NCBI GenBank assembly: GCA_020352555.1
Contig: CP070680.1
Coordinates: 2,332,095-2,372,405, forward strand
Direction of reading: 5' to 3'
Source of the DNA: Caldifarciminota bacterium
GTDB taxonomy: Bacteria; Hydrothermota; Tepidihabitantia; Tepidihabitantales; Tepidihabitantaceae
Length of the DNA: 40,311 bases
The notes under the pieces were generated by a model. That model was given only the letters and a program-made list of their open reading frames with translations, had not been told where the DNA came from and did no database searches. Of this stretch, positions 23,397 through 31,425 are shown one piece after another. Numbering within the stretch: the first letter of the stretch is position 1; every line of letters starts with the position of its first letter. A program made the translations under genes and the position numbers.

Positions 23397-24518
23397 TCAG
23401 CTTTCTATTATCTCGACGTTCGCCCGCGGCAGCAACACCCTGGTCCGGTCTTCGAGTTCGACCTCAAGCACGCGGGCCTTGGCCTCGGATTCGATCTCCT
23501 GGAGCTCGACCGGGAGCTGCGTCACCTTGCCGATCTGCCCGAAGTTGGGCTGGCGGATGATACGGACCGCCATGCCGAGTTCGAGGCCGCCCTCGGCCTT
23601 GCTCTGCATGACCTCGCCGTCACCCTCTTCCTGGGGCACGATGACCTCGGGTCGGATCACGCCCGCCCTGATCTGGGTCGCACCGTTGACCGACGCCATC
23701 CGGCCCTCGAGTGACTTCAGCAGGTCGAATGTCTTCTGCGCCATCCGCATGCGGCCGAAACCCTCGGTCACGACCAGGGTCAGGCCTTTCTTTTCCGACC
23801 CGGTGATGGCGACGCCGATGTCGTAGCCCAGGAACTTCCGGAGTGTCGAGTCCTCGACTCCGCCCGCAACAACGGCCCTGGCACCGACCTTGAGCGCCCG
23901 GTCGATCGCCTCATGCGTTATCAGCGAGCCGCCGATCACGACCTTGCCCTCGCAACTCTCGTCCAGCTCCTTGCCGGTCAGGACCGCTTCCGCCGAATCC
24001 ACGACCGTCTTGAGTTCGCCCCGGACTTCGCCCCCGACCCCGAAGATGCCCTGGACCAGGCTCGCCTCGGTCTCGACCACCACACCTTCGTTCGGGATGA
24101 CTTCGGCGACCCGGCCGCGGACATAGGCATCGACCTGAACCGGCTGCGGCGGTTCCCTGAGTATCACCTGTCCGGTCACGCTGGAAACGCTCTCGACCGC
24201 ACCCTTGATCGGCGATTTCACCTCGGACTTGAACAGCCCGAACAGACCCTTTGACCGCGCGACCGCTTCGTTCTTCTCGACCGCGTCCCCGGCCTTCTTC
24301 AGCATCATCCCGGGCACGTCCTCCGGCGGCACACCCAGCAGCCCGCCGACGTTCAGGGTCGTGACATTGCCGGGCAGCTCGGTGCGTGCGACGACATCGT
24401 CGCCGCTGACCCGCTGCCCCTTCTCGGCCTTGGTTTCTCCGGGAAGCGGCAGCCGCCGTTCTTTCCTGACCACGGTCCGGGCGGTGACCTTGAGACCCGG
24501 CGTGTACGCATGCGCCAT
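23397..24518 (-). CDS. Conserved hypothetical protein with barrel-sandwich and KOW-like domains
   Basis: 373 residues from ATG 24518. No named family recognised. Residues about 1-140 look like a barrel-sandwich hybrid, with RnfC/biotinyl-like turns (VARTELPGNV, SPIKGAVESVSSVTGQV). The middle has GGSLITHEAIDRALKVGARAVVAGG and LTLVVTEGFGRMRM, resembling uncharacterised proteins that I recall from other deep-branching phyla. The C-terminus, GMAVRIIRQPNFGQIGKVTQLP, fits a KOW motif, as in NusG-type RNA-binding proteins. No transmembrane segment. It heads the operon with the PorV-like barrel, accA and era. Function unknown. Confidence 0.75.
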   Translation of the reverse strand: MAHAYTPGLKVTARTVVRKERRLPLPGETKAEKGQRVSGDDVVARTELPGNVTTLNVGGLLGVPPEDVPGMMLKKAGDAVEKNEAVARSKGLFGLFKSEVKSPIKGAVESVSSVTGQVILREPPQPVQVDAYVRGRVAEVIPNEGVVVETEASLVQGIFGVGGEVRGELKTVVDSAEAVLTGKELDESCEGKVVIGGSLITHEAIDRALKVGARAVVAGGVEDSTLRKFLGYDIGVAITGSEKKGLTLVVTEGFGRMRMAQKTFDLLKSLEGRMASVNGATQIRAGVIRPEVIVPQEEGDGEVMQSKAEGGLELGMAVRIIRQPNFGQIGKVTQLPVELQEIESEAKARVLEVELEDRTRVLLPRANVEIIES

Positions 24519-24525
24519 TGTCGTC

Positions 24526-24553
24526 AGGATATTTGAGGCGCCGACACTGTCAA
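24526..24553 (-). promoter_or_regulatory. Sigma70-type promoter of the KOW-porV-accA-era operon, leaderless layout
   Basis: Minus strand: TTGACA (24553-24548), 16 bp, TATCCT (24531-24526), then 7 nt to ATG 24518. Confidence 0.7.
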
Positions 24554-24584
24554 GAACACCCGGAGGAAGACCGAGAAACGTGCC

Positions 24585-24612
24585 TTGACTACAGCAGCCG
24601 TTGTCTTACGAT
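24585..24612 (+). promoter_or_regulatory. Sigma70-type promoter, divergent partner of the 24526 promoter
   Basis: TTGACT (24585-24590), 16 bp, TACGAT (24607-24612), then 8 nt to ATG 24621. The two divergent -35 boxes are 31 bp apart. Confidence 0.6.
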
Positions 24613-24620
24613 GGGCGAGC

Positions 24621-24734
24621 ATGGAACCCGCGTCCGAACCTCTGGAGCCGGCAATCCAGGCAGCAGCCGGCAACATCCAGGATAGCGGGTTCTGGTTCTC
24701 GACCAGGGAGTTTTCGCTCGAGTCCGAAAGGTAG
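24621..24734 (+). CDS. Small ORF of 37 codons, probably leaderless
   Basis: ATG 24621 to TAG 24732-24734. The protein starts MEPASEPLEPAIQAAAGNIQ and ends FSLESER; it is acidic, soluble and resembles nothing I know. Support: the start lies 8 nt after a -10 box in the layout used by other genes here. Oddities: it contains a direct repeat (AGCCGGCAA and ATCCAGG, about 19 bp apart) and inverted repeats, notably CTGGT/ACCAG (24692-24706) and TCGCT/AGCGA (about 24712-24737), so the stretch could instead be a structured leader of the ferritin-like gene 77 nt downstream. Confidence 0.4.
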   Translation: MEPASEPLEPAIQAAAGNIQDSGFWFSTREFSLESER

Positions 24735-24811
24735 CGACCCCGCATCTTCCGCCTGTTGCGAACGGTCGAACAGCCGGACCTACGAAGGGTACGCAGAACA
24801 GGAGTTGCACC

Positions 24812-25315
24812 ATGAGCATGCCGAGAAAAGAGTGCCTGCCGCTCGACGAAGTGATGGGCACGGTGGCGAAGATAGACGACCATGTCGAGAGCTTCTATCA
24901 GTCCGCCCATGAGTTGACTGCCGACGACGAGGTCAAGAGCGCCTTCGCCAGGTTGCTGACGCAGAAAAGGGAGAGCCGGCCTGCGGTCGAGAAGGTCTGC
25001 GAGTCTATCGCCTGCGGCGACAAGTCGCTCGAGGCCGCCACCCAGGAAGACCTCGACTTCCTGAGCGCGGTCGCCGAGACCTCGTTCTTCCGCCGCGTCG
25101 GCAAGGTCGAAGACCTGGCCGACCCCTCGCTCAAGACCTCGCAACTGGTCGACAATGCGCTCAAGCTCGAGAAAGACCTGATGCTCTTCTACATGAAGTT
25201 CTTCGGCGTGAGCTGCGCCGAGCACCGGCCGATATTCTCAGAGCTGCTCCAGCTCACCCAGCGCCAGATCGCCGAGCTCAACGCCATCCGCGCCCGACTG
25301 CAAAAGATGCGCTGA
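24812..25315 (+). CDS. Ferritin-like (rubrerythrin-like) four-helix protein with degenerate metal ligands
   Basis: 167 residues from ATG 24812, with AGGAG 7-8 nt upstream (ATG 24818 also possible). The pattern is four amphipathic helices: about residues 14-36 (VAKIDDHVESFYQSAHEL), 42-66, 110-130 (VDNALKLEKDLMLFYMKFFGV) and 138-163. This spacing fits the ferritin-like/rubrerythrin fold. The usual E-x-x-H pairs of helices B and D are not visible (KRESRPAVEKV and TQRQIAELN lack the His). A di-iron centre is therefore doubtful and the role may be non-catalytic. No C-terminal rubredoxin domain. It is expressed with or after the small ORF upstream. Confidence 0.6.
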   Translation: MSMPRKECLPLDEVMGTVAKIDDHVESFYQSAHELTADDEVKSAFARLLTQKRESRPAVEKVCESIACGDKSLEAATQEDLDFLSAVAETSFFRRVGKVEDLADPSLKTSQLVDNALKLEKDLMLFYMKFFGVSCAEHRPIFSELLQLTQRQIAELNAIRARLQKMR

Positions 25316-25453
25316 CCTCGCCCCTGAAGCAGGAGACGTCGGCACCATCCACTCCGGTGCAATCACACCGCTCTTGCCTCGGTTGGCGGCTTCCCGGTGC
25401 AACCTGGGTTTCCAGCCCCTTCCGGTCCGGCCTCAATATTCCGCACACACCTA

Positions 25454-25480
25454 TTGACACTCCAAGGGAGAGACTATAAT
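25454..25480 (+). promoter_or_regulatory. Sigma70-type promoter of the C25 protease unit
   Basis: TTGACA (25454-25459), 15 bp, TATAAT (25475-25480); an alternative -10, TAATAA at 25477-25482, gives 17 bp. Both boxes are perfect consensus, and the TATAAT ends 6 nt before the TTG at 25487. The preceding 25316-25453 stretch holds nothing recognisable. Confidence 0.75.
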
Positions 25481-25486
25481 AATACG

Positions 25487-25588
25487 TTGATCTTCATATC
25501 AGCCATACTGGTAGGACCCTGGGGTCCGGAGTATGGCTGCGCATTCCGCCTAGCAGCAACTGGAGACATTGTCCCCAAGGAGGCCTGA
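25487..25588 (+). CDS. Candidate 33-codon leader ORF coupled to the C25 protease
   Basis: TTG 25487 lies 6 nt after TATAAT, the same leaderless layout as other genes here. The frame stops at TGA 25586-25588, whose last base is the A of the protease ATG (TGATG). The peptide begins MIFISAILVGPWGPEYG and is unlike anything I recognise. Its final codons (AAG GAG GCC) form the protease's AAGGAGG ribosome site. A 38-nt inverted repeat lies inside it. This arrangement suggests translational coupling or a leader-peptide switch. It could also be chance. Confidence 0.4.
   Translation: MIFISAILVGPWGPEYGCAFRLAATGDIVPKEA
25501..25538 (+). promoter_or_regulatory. Large hairpin in the leader of the C25 protease
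   Basis: AGCCATACT (25501-25509) pairs with AGTATGGCT (25530-25538), an exact 9-bp outer stem. Inside, GGACC/GGTCC (about 25514-25527) forms a 5-6 bp inner stem around CTGG, with an asymmetric internal loop (GGTA/GG). It begins 14 nt after the presumed transcription start and ends 50 nt before the protease ATG. Confidence 0.55.
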
Positions 25589-28500
25589 TGAAACGCCTGA
25601 GTCTGTTGGCTCTGGCAGTGGCAGTGGGTGTCGGGCTTGCCGCAAGCATCTCCGAGACGTTCGAGTTCGAGTCCGGGATGCTGGAGATCGGCAGCCAGGA
25701 CGGCTATGCCACTGTCACCCTGCCCGTGGCACCGCACTGCGAGCCTTTGGGCGCGCCTGATCTGCCGGTGGTCACCTACCACGCGGTGATACCGCCCACG
25801 GCCGAGGTCACCGGCTTCGAGATAGTCGAGCTTGAAGAAGAAGTCATACCTGGCAGCTACTCGATACTGCCGGTGCAGCATCCTGTGCCGTGGTCTGTCG
25901 ACTACGAGAAGCAACCGTTTGTCCGGCCTGACCCTGCCTACTACGAGGTGGACGCGGTGTATCCTGCGTCTGCTGCCCGGTTGGGCACGGTGGGCAACAA
26001 GGGCGGGTACCGGCTGGTCAACTTCGGCATCCATCCGGTGCGCTACAACCCGGTTGAGGAGCGGCTCTATCTGGTGAAGCGTATCCAGGTGAGGCTGGAC
26101 TACGCCAGCGGCAAGCGGCATGCTGTGCGCCGTACCGAGCTGCAGAACATGATCCACGGGTCGTGGGTCAGCAGGCTGGTGCTCAACCCTGCAGATGTGG
26201 GCCGGTTCTCTCCTCCGGTGCGTCAGACCGGCCGGAGCTCCTCGTTCCTGCCTGAGGGCGAGTACGAGCACGTCATCATCACCACCAGCCCGTGGACAGA
26301 CTCGCTGCAGCCCCTGAAGGAGTGGCGGACGCGCCAGGGCTGGCGTTCGACCATCATGCTCCTGTCCGACATCACCTCGGACTATCCTGGTCGGGACACT
26401 CCGGAGAAGGTCCGGAACTTCATCAAGGATGCGGACACGACCTGGGGCACGATCTACGTGTTCATTGCCCGCGACGACTATCCTTCAAACAGCGACGTGA
26501 GAGTCACCGTCCCCTACTCCAGCTACAACACCAAGTGCGACATGTACTACACCGACCTCGACGGTGACTGGGACGCGGACGGCGACAACGTCTTCGGCGA
26601 GGTCACCGATTCGGTCGACGGCTATGCCGACGTCTATGTCGGCATGATCACCATCACCGACGGGAGCGAGCTGTCCAACTACATGCGCAAGATATTCGCC
26701 TACGAATTCAACCCGGACACTTCCGACACGTGGGCGACCAAGCAGCTGCTGCCCAACGGCGTCAGCTTCTCTGACGAGTTCAACGATTCCTGCGCCGTAG
26801 CCTCACAGACCCCGCCCTGGTACGACCTCAAGATGTACAACTCAGGCCAGGGCCAGGTCCGCCCGACCCCGCAGCTATTCTGCGACTCGCTCAACTCCGG
26901 CTACTCCCTCGGCAGCATCATCGCCCACGGCGCGCCCGACCTGTTCCAGCTCGGCGGCGACGTGACAAGTGCCATGATGCTTGCGCTCAACAACCCCGGC
27001 CGTCTGAACTACTCAACCTATGTGTGCTGCAACACCGGTGAATGGGACCGCGGCTCGACCAACGGAGACTGCATCGCCGAGAACATGGTGTTCCACGCTG
27101 AGAACGGCTTCATCGGCGTGCTCAAGAACGACAAGTCCGGCTGGATCCGCTGTGCCGAACTGTTCAACTATGCGCACATGTTCGGCGCGTTCGGGTACAA
27201 GACCGAGCGCTGCCCGACCATGAGTGAGATCAACTCCTACGGCAAGGACTTCTGGGTGTGGACGTTCCAGGATTCGGGGAAATACCGGATGGAAGCGCAG
27301 GAGCGCAACCTGTTCGGCGCTCCGGCTGTGCCGGTATGGGTCCAGCGGCCTTTCGTTGCGAGCGTGACCAGACCCGGTGCCATCAACATCGGCAACAACA
27401 TCCCGGTCCAAATCACTGTGACCGACGGCAGCGATGCGGCGGTCGAGTCGACGATGGTGTGCTTGATCAAGGGCACCGAGACCTTTGCCCGCGGCTGGAC
27501 CGATGCCAGCGGCCAGCTGACGCTGTACGTGTCACCCCTGACCCCGGGCATGATGAACTTGACCGTCTCCAGCGGCCTGCATCTTCCCTACCTTGACTCG
27601 ATTGCTGTCATCGCGGCCGGCAAGTACGTGTCCTACTTGAGGCACTTCGTCGTCGACTCGGTGGGCGGCAACGGCGACGGCATCATCAACCCGGGCGAGA
27701 CCGTTGACATCCCGACCTGGGTCAAGAACTACGGCGATTCGACCGCTCGGTACGTCGAAGCCGACCTCAGGACCCACACCCCCGGTTGCTCGATTGTCGA
27801 CGACTTCGGCGAGTTCGGCGACATCCCGGGCCGCGACAGCGCATTCGACGAAGACGGCTTCACCCTGCAGCTCGCGAACGGACTGCCCAACGGCTACGCC
27901 ATCCCGTGCTCGCTGGTGGTGTACGAGGAGTTCGGCGAGTGGGTGTCGTTCGTGACATTCCGTGTGGGCGCGCCGGTCCTGAGCTGCGTCAGCTTCGAGG
28001 TCAGAGACGAAGGCTCGGGACAGCCCAACGGCCGGCTCGACCCGGGCGAAACCGCTGACCTTGAGGTCACGCTCAGCAACTCCGGGCTCGGGCATGCCGA
28101 GAACGTCTTCGCCGTGCTGCGCGCATTCGACACTCTGCTGACGGTCGAAGACGACAGCGGCACGTTTGGGACGGTGATGGCCGGTAGCACCAAAGTCAAC
28201 ACCGCTGACCGGTTCACCCTAACCGCCGACGCCGCGATGCAGCTCGAGACCCCGGTGCTCTGCACGCTAGACATCTACGCCGACAACGGCGTCGAAGAGC
28301 ACGCCGAATTCGTCCTAGTTGTCGCCGAACTCCGGGCCATCGACCCGATACCCGACGGCCCGCGACGGCCCTCGCTCTACTATGCCTACGACGAATGCGA
28401 CACCATGTACGACCCGCACCCTTCCTTTGACTGGGTGGAAATCAACGGCGTCGGCACGCGCATTGCCTACTCCCAGAACGACGCGGTGGTGATGGTCAAC

Positions 28501-29331
28501 CTTCCGCCCGCGTTCGGGCCGTTCTACTTCTACGGCCGGCGCTACACCCAGGTCTCGGTCAGCGCCGACGGCTGGATCTGCCCGGGCAACTACACGACCG
28601 GCAACTACTCCAACACCCGGCTGCCCGACCCGTCGACACCGCCGGGCATGGTCTGCCTGAACTGGGACGACCTGTACCCCAGCTACTTGAGCCAGGGGCA
28701 TGTCTATCACTACCACGATGCCGACAACCACCGGTTCGTGATCGAGTACGACAGTGTCGCCTACTGGAATCCCCGCACGATCCGCGACAAGTTCCAGGTG
28801 CTCATCTACGACACCACGGTCACGACGTTCACGGGCGACAACGCCGTCGTGGCCCAGTACATGACCGTCAACGGCTACTCGAGCACGACCGTCGGCATCG
28901 AGGACCCGGGTCGGACGATAGCCATCCAGGCGCTGTTCGACGGCGAATACCACCGCGGCTGCGCCCAGATTGCCCCTGGCCGGGCCATCAAGTACACGAC
29001 AGATCCGCCCGATCCGACCGGGCTGGAAGAGAAAACAGGCGCGTTCTCGGTGCTGCGCGGCCGGCGGCTGGCAGTAGCTCCGAGTCCGTTCAGCCGGAGC
29101 GCGTCGGTCCACTGGAGTCTGGAGCGGGATGCCGACGTCAGTCTCACGGTTTTCGACGCCTCGGGCCGTGCGGTCAGGACCCTGGTCAAAGGACAGGCCC
29201 GTGCCGGTGCGCACACATCGGTTTGGAACGGCACCGACGACTACGGCCGCAGACTCGCCCGCGGCATCTACTTCGTGCGACTCAAGACCCCTGAGACCAC
29301 GCTCAAGGTAAAGACTGTGCTGACACGCTAG
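25588..29331 (+). CDS. Secreted C25-family (gingipain-type) cysteine protease
   Basis: 1247 residues from ATG 25588, with AAGGAGG 6 nt upstream. Signal peptide MKRLSLLALAVAVGVGLAAS. Residues about 20-230 resemble a gingipain-type propeptide. About 235-620 is the caspase-like C25 domain: IIAHG (His447) and YVCCNTGEWD (Cys480 or Cys481). The His-Cys spacing of 33 equals that of RgpB (His211/Cys244). FDRGST...CIAENMVFHAENGFIGVLKND fits the remainder. Then come beta-sandwich repeats (two CARDB-like units with GDGIINPGETVD and NGRLDPGETADL), a module around 930-1130, and a C-terminal FlgD-Ig/T9SS-like domain (VFDASGRAVRTLVKGQARAG, ending GIYFVRLKT). Extracellular or cell-surface role expected. Substrate and secretion route inferred. 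Confidence 0.85.
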   Translation: MKRLSLLALAVAVGVGLAASISETFEFESGMLEIGSQDGYATVTLPVAPHCEPLGAPDLPVVTYHAVIPPTAEVTGFEIVELEEEVIPGSYSILPVQHPVPWSVDYEKQPFVRPDPAYYEVDAVYPASAARLGTVGNKGGYRLVNFGIHPVRYNPVEERLYLVKRIQVRLDYASGKRHAVRRTELQNMIHGSWVSRLVLNPADVGRFSPPVRQTGRSSSFLPEGEYEHVIITTSPWTDSLQPLKEWRTRQGWRSTIMLLSDITSDYPGRDTPEKVRNFIKDADTTWGTIYVFIARDDYPSNSDVRVTVPYSSYNTKCDMYYTDLDGDWDADGDNVFGEVTDSVDGYADVYVGMITITDGSELSNYMRKIFAYEFNPDTSDTWATKQLLPNGVSFSDEFNDSCAVASQTPPWYDLKMYNSGQGQVRPTPQLFCDSLNSGYSLGSIIAHGAPDLFQLGGDVTSAMMLALNNPGRLNYSTYVCCNTGEWDRGSTNGDCIAENMVFHAENGFIGVLKNDKSGWIRCAELFNYAHMFGAFGYKTERCPTMSEINSYGKDFWVWTFQDSGKYRMEAQERNLFGAPAVPVWVQRPFVASVTRPGAINIGNNIPVQITVTDGSDAAVESTMVCLIKGTETFARGWTDASGQLTLYVSPLTPGMMNLTVSSGLHLPYLDSIAVIAAGKYVSYLRHFVVDSVGGNGDGIINPGETVDIPTWVKNYGDSTARYVEADLRTHTPGCSIVDDFGEFGDIPGRDSAFDEDGFTLQLANGLPNGYAIPCSLVVYEEFGEWVSFVTFRVGAPVLSCVSFEVRDEGSGQPNGRLDPGETADLEVTLSNSGLGHAENVFAVLRAFDTLLTVEDDSGTFGTVMAGSTKVNTADRFTLTADAAMQLETPVLCTLDIYADNGVEEHAEFVLVVAELRAIDPIPDGPRRPSLYYAYDECDTMYDPHPSFDWVEINGVGTRIAYSQNDAVVMVNLPPAFGPFYFYGRRYTQVSVSADGWICPGNYTTGNYSNTRLPDPSTPPGMVCLNWDDLYPSYLSQGHVYHYHDADNHRFVIEYDSVAYWNPRTIRDKFQVLIYDTTVTTFTGDNAVVAQYMTVNGYSSTTVGIEDPGRTIAIQALFDGEYHRGCAQIAPGRAIKYTTDPPDPTGLEEKTGAFSVLRGRRLAVAPSPFSRSASVHWSLERDADVSLTVFDASGRAVRTLVKGQARAGAHTSVWNGTDDYGRRLARGIYFVRLKTPETTLKVKTVLTR

Positions 29332-29348
29332 CACAACCGAGACAGACG

Positions 29349-29377
29349 CGAGGGGCGGGACGGTGTCCTGCCCCTCG
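29349..29377. terminator. Hairpin between convergent genes, likely transcription terminator
   Basis: CGAGGGGCGGGAC and GTCCTGCCCCTCG form a 13-bp stem (one G-T wobble) with a GGT loop, between the protease stop (29331) and the glycosyltransferase stop (29397). No long U tract follows on either strand, as expected in GC-rich DNA. Confidence 0.6.
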
Positions 29378-29396
29378 GCTTCCTGGCAGCGACCTG

Positions 29397-31331
29397 TCAG
29401 CGCAACTGGTCGAGCGCCTGCCGCGCCTTGCCAAAAGACGGGTCGAGCCTGAGTATCTTCTGCCACCGGGCATGCGCCTCCGCCCTCCTGTTCTCATAGT
29501 AGTCGAGCAGTCCCAGATGGAAATGGGCCGGTACGAATACCGGGTCGACCTCAAGCGCCAGGACATAACAGCTCCGGGCCTGTTCGAGGTCTCCTCTGGA
29601 CAGCGCCGTGTTCCCGAGATTGTTCCACCCCTGAACCGAGTACGGATCCAGCGCAACCGCCCTCTGGAAGCAGATCTCAGCCGAGTCGAGCTTCCCGATC
29701 GCAGCGAAGACGTTGCCCAGTGTGCCGAAGCCATCCGGCATGCCCGGTTCACGCCTTACCGCGGCACGGGCCGCCTGACCGGCCTCATCAGGCCGGCGCA
29801 GCGACATGAGGACCGAAGCTTCCAGGGTCAGCAGGTTGTAGGCTGAATCCTGCTGCAGGCCCTTTCTGAGCTCGGCCAGCGCCGCACCCGACTTGCCGGT
29901 CTTGTACATGGCTTCCGCGACCATGAAGTGGTTCTGGGACGGATCTGCCCGTCCGACATCGATCAGCGGCGCATTGGCGTAGCCGAACCCGAGCACGAAC
30001 ACCAGCAGTCCGAGCGCAAGCCGGCGACCGCGCGAGCGCCACAGCTCGGCCGCACCGCAGACAGCAAGCAGAACAAGAGGCGGTATCAGCCCCATCCTGA
30101 ACCTGGCCGTAACGAAGAACAGGACGAAGCTGAAGCCGTAGCTGACGACGAAGACGTAGACCGGCAAGAGCCGCTTCCGCGATCGCCAGGTAAGCACGAC
30201 TCCGACCAGCGACAATGGCAGAAGCAGCCCGAAAGGAAACTTCAGCCACGTTGTCCGAAACACCAGCCGGTCCAGCCAGGTGTAACGCTTGAAGAAGTAG
30301 ACATCCCGATTGTTGGAAACCTCGGCCCCACTGGTCAGGACGAGCAGCTTGCGCAGCAGCAGCCGGATGCCCTGCAAAGGCCGCTCACGCCAGAACTCAA
30401 GCCCCCGGCTCAGCCAGTAGCGGTCGATGTCAGCTCCCCGCAACCGTCGCCCCAGCGCGACCTCGGCCTGCGACTTCACGTCGTTGAACCCTCCCCACCA
30501 GCTCGCTCTGGTACCGGGCAGAATCGCGGTCACCCCGTCCGATTCCGGGTTGTTGCCGATGTAGAAGTTCGTCCCGGCCTGCCAGGCGATCGGCACGAAC
30601 CGCCGGCCCACGACGTAGTTGCGGACCGTAACCGGCAGTATCACCATCGCCGCGGCGCCGAGCAGCACCAGTATCCGCTTCCAGGCGCGACGCCGGTACC
30701 GCAGAAACAGCCAGACAACCAGGCCGGCAAGGAAAGCCAGCACGTTCGGCCGGGTGATTGCCGCCAGTCCGAACACCAGCCCGGGCAGATACCATTGCCG
30801 GTCCTGGTCGCAGCTTCGATAGAGCAGAATCAGACCGAACAGGAGCAGGAACAGCAGCAGAACCGGAATCAGCAGCTCGGCGTCGAAGTACACGGCCATC
30901 GGATACGCCGCCATCACAAAGCCGGTGATCCGCGCGTTCCGCTCAGCGCTTGGGGATACCGACAGGCCCGCGTCCTGCCGCTCGGCCAGTATCCGCCGGG
31001 CCAGCAGGTACATCAGCCCGCAGCTGAGGCCGCCGACTACCGCCTGGACAATCCTTACCGACAGCAGGTCGGCGCCCGCAAGGCGGTAGATCAGGCCGAG
31101 GAAATAGGGGTACAGCGGTGCCCTGAAGAAAGCGTCGGAGATGAACTCCGTTCCCGAAGCCACGGCCAGCGCCCACCGGTGATGGTAGAGCGAGTCCATC
31201 TGCGGCGAGTTGAAGAGCGGGTCGCTTCCCCGGGACTGCAGGATATATGCGAGTCGCACGACAAACCCGGCAGTGGCGATGATTCCGAACCAGTGGGCAG
31301 ACCGAGGTCTCGGTCCGCTGGCTACTGACAC
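29397..31331 (-). CDS. GT39-like membrane glycosyltransferase with C-terminal TPRs
   Basis: 644 residues from GTG 31331, 6 nt after a promoter -10 (leaderless). Residues about 1-460 are a multi-pass membrane domain of about ten helices. RLAYI, MDSLYHHRWALAVASG and FFRAPLYPYFLGLIYRLAG fit the PMT/ArnT-like family, in which the early-loop acidic residue (Asp in MDSLYHH) is catalytic. It would transfer a sugar from a polyprenyl-phosphate donor to protein or lipid on the periplasmic side. Residues about 480-644 are TPRs (NLGNTALSRGDLEQARSCYVLALEVDP, LGNVFAAIGKLDSAEICFQ), probably exposed and used for partner binding. Acceptor unknown. It is divergent from yggS, with both promoters in 95 bp. Confidence 0.75.
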   Translation of the reverse strand: MSVASGPRPRSAHWFGIIATAGFVVRLAYILQSRGSDPLFNSPQMDSLYHHRWALAVASGTEFISDAFFRAPLYPYFLGLIYRLAGADLLSVRIVQAVVGGLSCGLMYLLARRILAERQDAGLSVSPSAERNARITGFVMAAYPMAVYFDAELLIPVLLLFLLLFGLILLYRSCDQDRQWYLPGLVFGLAAITRPNVLAFLAGLVVWLFLRYRRRAWKRILVLLGAAAMVILPVTVRNYVVGRRFVPIAWQAGTNFYIGNNPESDGVTAILPGTRASWWGGFNDVKSQAEVALGRRLRGADIDRYWLSRGLEFWRERPLQGIRLLLRKLLVLTSGAEVSNNRDVYFFKRYTWLDRLVFRTTWLKFPFGLLLPLSLVGVVLTWRSRKRLLPVYVFVVSYGFSFVLFFVTARFRMGLIPPLVLLAVCGAAELWRSRGRRLALGLLVFVLGFGYANAPLIDVGRADPSQNHFMVAEAMYKTGKSGAALAELRKGLQQDSAYNLLTLEASVLMSLRRPDEAGQAARAAVRREPGMPDGFGTLGNVFAAIGKLDSAEICFQRAVALDPYSVQGWNNLGNTALSRGDLEQARSCYVLALEVDPVFVPAHFHLGLLDYYENRRAEAHARWQKILRLDPSFGKARQALDQLR

Positions 31332-31337
31332 GGATGC

Positions 31338-31365
31338 AGTATCGACAGCGAGCAGTCTGCGTCAA
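31338..31365 (-). promoter_or_regulatory. Sigma70-type promoter of the GT39-like gene, leaderless layout
   Basis: Minus strand: TTGACG (31365-31360), 16 bp, GATACT (31343-31338), then 6 nt to GTG 31331. Divergent from the yggS promoter at 31391. Confidence 0.55.
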
Positions 31366-31390
31366 GTACCCCTGCCCGCCGGCAGGCGGC

Positions 31391-31418
31391 TTGATTGGCC
31401 TGTGGCGGCTTCTATAAT
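31391..31418 (+). promoter_or_regulatory. Sigma70-type promoter of yggS, leaderless layout
   Basis: TTGATT (31391-31396), 16 bp, perfect TATAAT (31413-31418), then 7 nt to TTG 31426. Confidence 0.7.
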
Positions 31419-31425
31419 CAGACCC

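Noticed and set aside
29928-31328. 466-codon frame opposite the GT39-like gene
   Set aside because: Gln/Pro/Arg-rich shadow of a membrane protein; no start signal or homology.
31210-31425. N-terminal extension of yggS upstream of TTG 31426
   Set aside because: It includes the yggS promoter and the start of the divergent gene; family length fits TTG 31426.
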